The notes under the pieces were generated by a model, which ran no database searches, was not told the origin of the DNA, and worked only from the letters and a program-made list of their open reading frames with translations. Both the position numbers and the translations under genes were made by a program. Shown here piece by piece: positions 42,357-46,118 of a stretch of DNA of 46,118 nt. Every line of letters starts with the position of its first letter. Positions within the stretch are counted from its first letter, which is position 1. The stretch lies in the NCBI GenBank assembly GCA_910586275.1, contig CAJUIM010000009.1:1-46118 (forward strand), in the 5' to 3' direction. This stretch comes from an uncultured Lachnospiraceae bacterium (GTDB lineage: Bacteria; Bacillota; Clostridia; Lachnospirales; Lachnospiraceae).

Positions 42357-43286
42357 ATGAATTCAGGTGTTAAACGAACAAGCGTATATAAAATCGTAAC
42401 AATGATTATATTGGTTATTCTTGCAATCCTGTTTGCTTTTCCTCTGTACTGGATTGTCACGGGTGCCTTTAAGACAGCGGCATCCATTAATGCAACTACT
42501 CCGGATTGGTTTCCGAAAGAATGGGTAATGGACAATTTCAAAAAATTGTTCAGCCGTCAGACGGCTCCTCTGTGGGAACTGGCAGTACCTTTTGGCAGCA
42601 AGTTTTCGGCGGACGGAAAACCTATTGTTTTCTTCGCAGGCCCCGTAGTGCCCGCAGCCATCCGCTGGCTCGTCAATACAGTGTTCATGTCAGTCATGGC
42701 AATGGTGCTCACTTGCATTACCGCCGCCATGGCAGGATACGCATTGGCGAAAAAAAGATTCCGCGGACAGCAGCTACTGTTTACACTGATTGTTTGCGCA
42801 ATGGCATTGCCGAAACAGGTTATCCTGATTCCGCTGCTCCGAGAAATGTCCGCATTATCTTTATACAATACGATATGGGCTGTTATCTTCCCTACCGTAG
42901 GATGGCCCTTCGGCGTATTCCTAATGAAGCAGTTTTCGGAAGGCGTTCCCGGGGAGATGTTAGAAGCAGCGAGGATTGACGGCGCAGGGGAAGCGAAGAC
43001 CTTTATCGACATTGTACTGCCGATGATTAAGCCAGGCATCGGCGCACTGGCAATCTTCACATTCATCAACAGCTGGAATGATTACTTCATGCAGTTGATT
43101 ATGTTAAACAGCACAAGCAAGCTGACCATTTCCCTTGGTATCGCAAAGCTTCAGGCAGAGAACTCCACGGATTTCGGTCTGATTATGGCCGGCGCCTCAT
43201 TGGCGGCAATCCCGATCATAGCCATATTCATTGCCTTCCAGAAATACTTTACGCAAGGAATCGCAATGGGAGCCGTGAAAGGATGA
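42357..43286 (+). CDS. CUT1 sugar ABC permease, second subunit
   Basis: The 309-residue permease has six membrane segments and the EAA loop LEAARIDGAGEAKTFIDIVLP, typical of the LacG/MsmG group. No ATPase gene follows. Firmicutes CUT1 importers of this kind usually use a shared MsmK/MsiK ATPase encoded elsewhere. A strong terminator follows 16 bases after the stop. Confidence 0.9.
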   Translation: MNSGVKRTSVYKIVTMIILVILAILFAFPLYWIVTGAFKTAASINATTPDWFPKEWVMDNFKKLFSRQTAPLWELAVPFGSKFSADGKPIVFFAGPVVPAAIRWLVNTVFMSVMAMVLTCITAAMAGYALAKKRFRGQQLLFTLIVCAMALPKQVILIPLLREMSALSLYNTIWAVIFPTVGWPFGVFLMKQFSEGVPGEMLEAARIDGAGEAKTFIDIVLPMIKPGIGALAIFTFINSWNDYFMQLIMLNSTSKLTISLGIAKLQAENSTDFGLIMAGASLAAIPIIAIFIAFQKYFTQGIAMGAVKG

Positions 43287-43302
43287 CAAAATATCAATTC
43301 CC

Positions 43303-43335
43303 AAATACCTGACAGTTTACTGTCAGGTATTTTTA
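43303..43335 (+). terminator. Terminator of the nan importer operon
   Basis: A perfect 13-bp stem (43303-43315 with 43320-43332) around TTTA, running straight into TTTTTA. This is a strong intrinsic terminator. Confidence 0.9.
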
Positions 43336-43391
43336 TATGCCGCCCTTAAAATATTTTTGGAAACAGGGCGTAAAGGTAAACTCATACGCCA

Positions 43392-43508
43392 TCATTCCGC
43401 CTCCAATTTGTCAAACAGGGCATCCACGTTATCAAAGCCAAACTGCTCCCCGGATGCGATTTTTGCTTTTATCCCGAGTTCTTTCATAATACCGAGAATG
43501 TACTGCAT
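43392..43508 (-). pseudogene. Unidentified reverse-strand C-terminal gene tail
   Basis: The minus strand reads MQYILGIMKELGIKAKIASG and ends LFDKLEAE then stop. It reads as a real protein C-terminus, but the frame has no promoter or ribosome site and abuts a Fic-gene fragment on the other strand at 43507. I do not recognise the family. Confidence 0.4.
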
Positions 43509-43640
43509 GGATTTCATTCTGAAAAAGGAACTCCGGCAGGTCATTGACTGGAGCCGGGTGGATAAGAAGGACTATCTGCTAACGATGGAGCGCAGTCCTG
43601 TCAAGGATTTGGAAATCAAAAATAGAACCGACACACAGCA
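43507..43640 (+). pseudogene. Fic-family protein C-terminal remnant
   Basis: The plus-strand frame reads FILKKELRQVIDWSRVDKKD then YLLTMERSPVKDLEIK. This is the conserved C-terminal part of Fic/Doc-family proteins (xVIDWSKVxxxxYLxAMERSPVxDxEI). The catalytic HPFREGNGR region is absent. It is joined on the left to an unrelated reverse-strand tail and runs into the palindromic element at 43641, so it is gene debris. Confidence 0.6.
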
Positions 43641-43788
43641 CCGGATATTATATCATTGTCATAAGGACCGTCGGAAAACGCCGGCACTTAGTGAGGTACA
43701 ACTCTGCCTACGGCAGAGTTCGAACTTAGTGCCGCTGCGTTTGACGCCGAGCGAGAGCGCGTCCTTAGGGCAATGATATAATATCCGG
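43641..43788. repeat. 148-bp palindromic element (MITE-like)
   Basis: Outer arms CCGGATATTATATCATTG (43641-43658) and its exact complement (43771-43788) are joined to inner arms TAAGGAC/GTCCTTA (43662-43668, 43761-43767), then CGGCACT/AGTGCCG and AACTCTGCC/GGCAGAGTT around TAC at the tip. Nearly the whole element can fold into one hairpin. It has no coding capacity that I believe. It may be a miniature transposon end-to-end copy or a long structured RNA element. Confidence 0.72.
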
Positions 43789-43946
43789 CGCGTCCTGCCC
43801 GCCACGTCCTGCCAAGCACATCCCCCCAAAACCGAAACTTGCCTTCCATACAAATTTTCTTTGGACAACCCCAAAAGAGTATGCTATAATTTTCATACCA
43901 TAAAATGAAATTCTGATAAACGAAGCGGAAAGGAATGATATAAGGC

Positions 43947-45254
43947 ATGGAACATTATTATCAGCCGGAAATCGAATGTGCATCCCGGGAGCAAATCCGG
44001 GCTTGGCAGGATGAGAGACTGGCTAAAACAGTAAAACGGGTTTATGAAAACGTTGATTTTTACAGGAAAAAGATGGATGAAGCTGGAATCCGGCCGGAAG
44101 ACATCCATTCTGCAGACGACTTACATAAACTGCCGTTTTTGACAAAAGACGATCTGAGAGAAGCATATCCTTACGGACTGCTGGCCGCACCGCTGAGTGA
44201 CTGTGTCAGGATTCAGTCCACCAGCGGAACCACCGGACGCAGGGTGGTGGCTTTTTATACACAGCATGACTTAGATTTATGGGAAGAATGCTGCGCACGG
44301 GCAATCGCGGCTGCCGGCGGCACGAAAGATGATGTAGTGCATGTCAGTTACGGATACGGACTGTTTACCGGAGGACCCGGACTGAACGGCGGTTCCCATA
44401 AAATCGGTTCCCTGACGCTGCCCATGTCGTCCGGAAATACGGAACGTCAGATTCAATTTATGTGTGACTTAGGTTCCACAATTCTATGCTGTACGCCTTC
44501 TTACGCGGCTTATCTGGCGGAGTCCATCCGGGAGAGAGGGCTGCAGGATAAGATTCAGCTGAAAGCGGGAATATTCGGCGCAGAAGCTTGGACAGAGGAA
44601 ATGCGCCATGATATCGAAGAAAAACTGGGGATTAAGGCATATGACATATACGGGCTGACAGAAATATCCGGACCCGGCGTATCTTTTGAATGCAGCGCAC
44701 AGACCGGGATGCATGTAAATGAAGATCATTTCATTGCGGAGGTGATCAATCCGAAAACAGGGGAGGTTCTTCCTGACGGTGAAAAAGGGGAACTGGTATT
44801 TACCAGCATCACAAAAGAAGCATTTCCCCTCATCCGCTATAGGACCCGAGACATCTGCATCCTCAGCCATGAAAAGTGTTCCTGCGGCCGTACCCATGTG
44901 AAAATGACCAAGCCGTTAGGGCGGAGCGATGACATGCTTATTGTCAAAGGGGTAAATGTATTCCCGTCACAGATTGAGACGGTATTGCTGAACCAAGGTT
45001 ATCCGGCTAATTATCAGATTATTGTGGATCGTCATAATAACAGCGATACGATTGAAGTACAGGTTGAGATGACACAGGAAATGTTCTCGGACAATGCCGG
45101 CATTGTGTCCGAAAGGGAGAAGAAATTGGTAGATGCGCTGAAGGCTATGCTTGGTATTTTTGTGAAAGTGAAGCTTGTGAACCCGAAGGCAATTACAAGG
45201 AGCGAAGGTAAGGCAGTCCGTGTCATTGACCGGAGAAACTTATATAAAGGTTAG
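43947..45254 (+). CDS. Phenylacetate-CoA ligase family protein
   Basis: The 435-residue adenylate-forming enzyme has IQSTSGTTGRRVV (AMP-binding P-loop, about 89-101), YDIYGLTEISGPGVSFEC, the RTRDIC motif and the C-terminal lid SDDMLIVKGVNVFPSQIE, all typical of PaaK-type aryl-CoA ligases. It makes the acyl-adenylate and then the CoA thioester of phenylacetate or another aryl acid. In anaerobes such genes often pair with indolepyruvate oxidoreductase and an ACT protein; the ACT protein follows here after 35 bases. The oxidoreductase is not in the window. Confidence 0.9.
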   Translation: MEHYYQPEIECASREQIRAWQDERLAKTVKRVYENVDFYRKKMDEAGIRPEDIHSADDLHKLPFLTKDDLREAYPYGLLAAPLSDCVRIQSTSGTTGRRVVAFYTQHDLDLWEECCARAIAAAGGTKDDVVHVSYGYGLFTGGPGLNGGSHKIGSLTLPMSSGNTERQIQFMCDLGSTILCCTPSYAAYLAESIRERGLQDKIQLKAGIFGAEAWTEEMRHDIEEKLGIKAYDIYGLTEISGPGVSFECSAQTGMHVNEDHFIAEVINPKTGEVLPDGEKGELVFTSITKEAFPLIRYRTRDICILSHEKCSCGRTHVKMTKPLGRSDDMLIVKGVNVFPSQIETVLLNQGYPANYQIIVDRHNNSDTIEVQVEMTQEMFSDNAGIVSEREKKLVDALKAMLGIFVKVKLVNPKAITRSEGKAVRVIDRRNLYKG

Positions 45255-45289
45255 CAGGCAATGCAGAAGCATCCGGATAGGAGGAGTTT

Positions 45290-45721
45290 ATGACAGTAAA
45301 ACAAATTTCTGTATTTGTAGAAAATAAGGCAGGAAAGCTGGCGGAACTGACGGAATACCTGCATCGGCAGGATATAGACATGCGTGCCCTGTCCATTGCG
45401 GAAACACAGGACTTCGGCATTGTGCGGATGATTGTGGATGATGCATATAAGACATCTTGCATTTTAAAAGAAGCAGGCTATGTGGTTTCCATCACCCCTG
45501 TGCTGGCAGTGGAAATGCCTGACGAGCCGGGAAGCCTGTTCCGGATCTTGCAGACATTGGGGGAAGGCGGCATTAACCTGGAATATATGTACGCATTTCT
45601 GACCCGGAAAGAAGCCACAGCCTATATGGTGCTCCGGGTAGAGGACAATGAAAAGGCGGCGGAAGTTCTGAACAGAAAAGGGATTCATACAGTTTCCCAA
45701 GATATAATTTCTAACTTGTAA
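45290..45721 (+). CDS. Tandem ACT-domain protein
   Basis: The 143-residue protein contains two ACT domains (VKQISVFVENKAGKLAELTEYL and ITPVLAVEMPDEPGSLFRILQTL) and nothing else. ACT pairs bind amino acids. It lies 35 bases behind the PaaK-type gene with ribosome site GGAGG, so it probably senses an aromatic or branched amino acid for that pathway. Confidence 0.88.
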   Translation: MTVKQISVFVENKAGKLAELTEYLHRQDIDMRALSIAETQDFGIVRMIVDDAYKTSCILKEAGYVVSITPVLAVEMPDEPGSLFRILQTLGEGGINLEYMYAFLTRKEATAYMVLRVEDNEKAAEVLNRKGIHTVSQDIISNL

Positions 45722-45741
45722 ATACTCAATGTCATGATGCT

Positions 45742-45856
45742 GGGGTCAAAAGCCCTCGAAATAGAACCTTGAAAATTTAATATTTTACAGTAAATACAAG
45801 CATTTCATCGCTTTATAAGTTATAATAGTAATAACTTCTGAAAGGTGGTATGTTCT
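45742..45856 (+). mobile_element. Probable left end of an IS1182-type element
   Basis: The GGGGTCAAAAGCCC stretch from 45742 to the transposase start has no gene and is AT-rich with a TATAAT at 45821-45826. It likely contains the left terminal repeat and promoter of the IS whose transposase begins at 45857. The repeat cannot be proved because the right end is outside the window. Confidence 0.4.
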
Positions 45857-46118
45857 ATGTCTTTTAAAACAAATGATTATCAGCAATTATCATTAGATGA
45901 TAGTTTTATGGCTCTTACTGAACGCGAAAGAAAAGCTTTGGAAAAATCATGGGCGAAGATTTTTGCTGATGAAATTTTTCCATCTATAGATGAGGAACGC
46001 TTTTCTGTCCTGTACTGTGATAAGGCATCCAGACCTAATACACCTGTAAACGTTATTATCGGTGCGCTCATCATCAAGGAGCTTTTTGACTATTCTGATG
46101 ATGAGATCGTTGAGAACC
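45857..46118 (+). CDS. IS1182-family transposase, N-terminal part
   Basis: The frame from ATG 45857 (ribosome site AAAGGTGG at 45841) is open to the window edge. It reads MSFKTNDYQQLSLDDSFMAL, then FPSIDEERFSVLYCDKASRP and VNVIIGALIIKELFDYSDDE. This is the DUF772-type N-terminus of IS1182-family transposases. The DDE catalytic part is beyond the window. Lower GC than its neighbours supports recent arrival. Confidence 0.85.
   Translation, partial: MSFKTNDYQQLSLDDSFMALTERERKALEKSWAKIFADEIFPSIDEERFSVLYCDKASRPNTPVNVIIGALIIKELFDYSDDEIVEN

Noticed and set aside
43357..43776. 139-residue ORF as one gene
   Set aside because: It joins antisense sequence of a minus-strand tail, a Fic fragment and half of a palindromic element, so it is not a real protein.

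Overview
The window looks like a chromosomal stretch of an anaerobic gut-type Clostridium relative, most likely Lachnospiraceae. The reasons are the AGGAGG-type ribosome sites, sugar ABC importers without their own ATPase, YesN/YesM-type two-component genes, EFR1-type ferredoxin, Tn4451-type transposon remnants and a sialic-acid operon of Firmicutes type. No rRNA, tRNA or CRISPR array was seen. No che or flagellar genes are present, although there are four chemoreceptor genes.

Region 1 (1-8.1 kb) is a mobile, patchwork region. Two partial copies of the same large serine recombinase gene, identical over about 160 bp except for a few bases, bracket a cargo block. The block holds a TetR regulator fused in frame to a SAM methyltransferase, an MFS exporter, an FtsX-type ABC permease and its ATPase. 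The TetR operator palindrome occurs before tetR and, slightly degenerate, before the exporter, so the block is probably one auto-regulated export/resistance cassette. Around it lie broken pieces: a TnpV tail, a Cys-rich KTR start, two phage tail genes (one with an in-frame amber codon) and an unknown 174-residue protein.

Region 2 (8.2-22.8 kb) is a signalling region. It contains a DUF3795 protein and two conventional Cache/HAMP chemoreceptors facing each other. These are followed by a run of MCP with an altered signalling tip, EFR1 ferredoxin, DUF342/FapA-like protein with about seven N-terminal 25-residue repeats, and HD-GYP phosphodiesterase with a damaged pseudo-receiver. A minus-strand pair of orphan sugar-binding lipoprotein and HAMP-poor chemoreceptor closes the region.

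Region 3 (23-33.9 kb) is sugar sensing and uptake. A polysaccharide deacetylase is followed by a YesN-type regulator, a YesM-type kinase, a membrane-anchored periplasmic-binding protein and a second MglB-like lipoprotein. Next comes a complete mglBAC-type transporter. A 21-bp-spaced direct repeat sits over the -35 region of mglB and is the likely operator of the regulator.

Region 4 (34.1-43.3 kb) is a sialic-acid (nan) locus: YhcH/NanQ-type protein, ROK kinase, NanE, NanA, a divergent SGNH esterase, RpiR regulator, YesL-type membrane protein and a CUT1 importer (binding protein plus two permeases, no ATPase).

Region 5 (43.3-46.1 kb) starts with gene debris (a Fic tail and an unidentified reverse-strand tail) and a 148-bp near-perfect palindromic element. 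A phenylacetate-CoA-ligase-type gene and a double-ACT protein follow, and the window ends inside an IS1182-type transposase.
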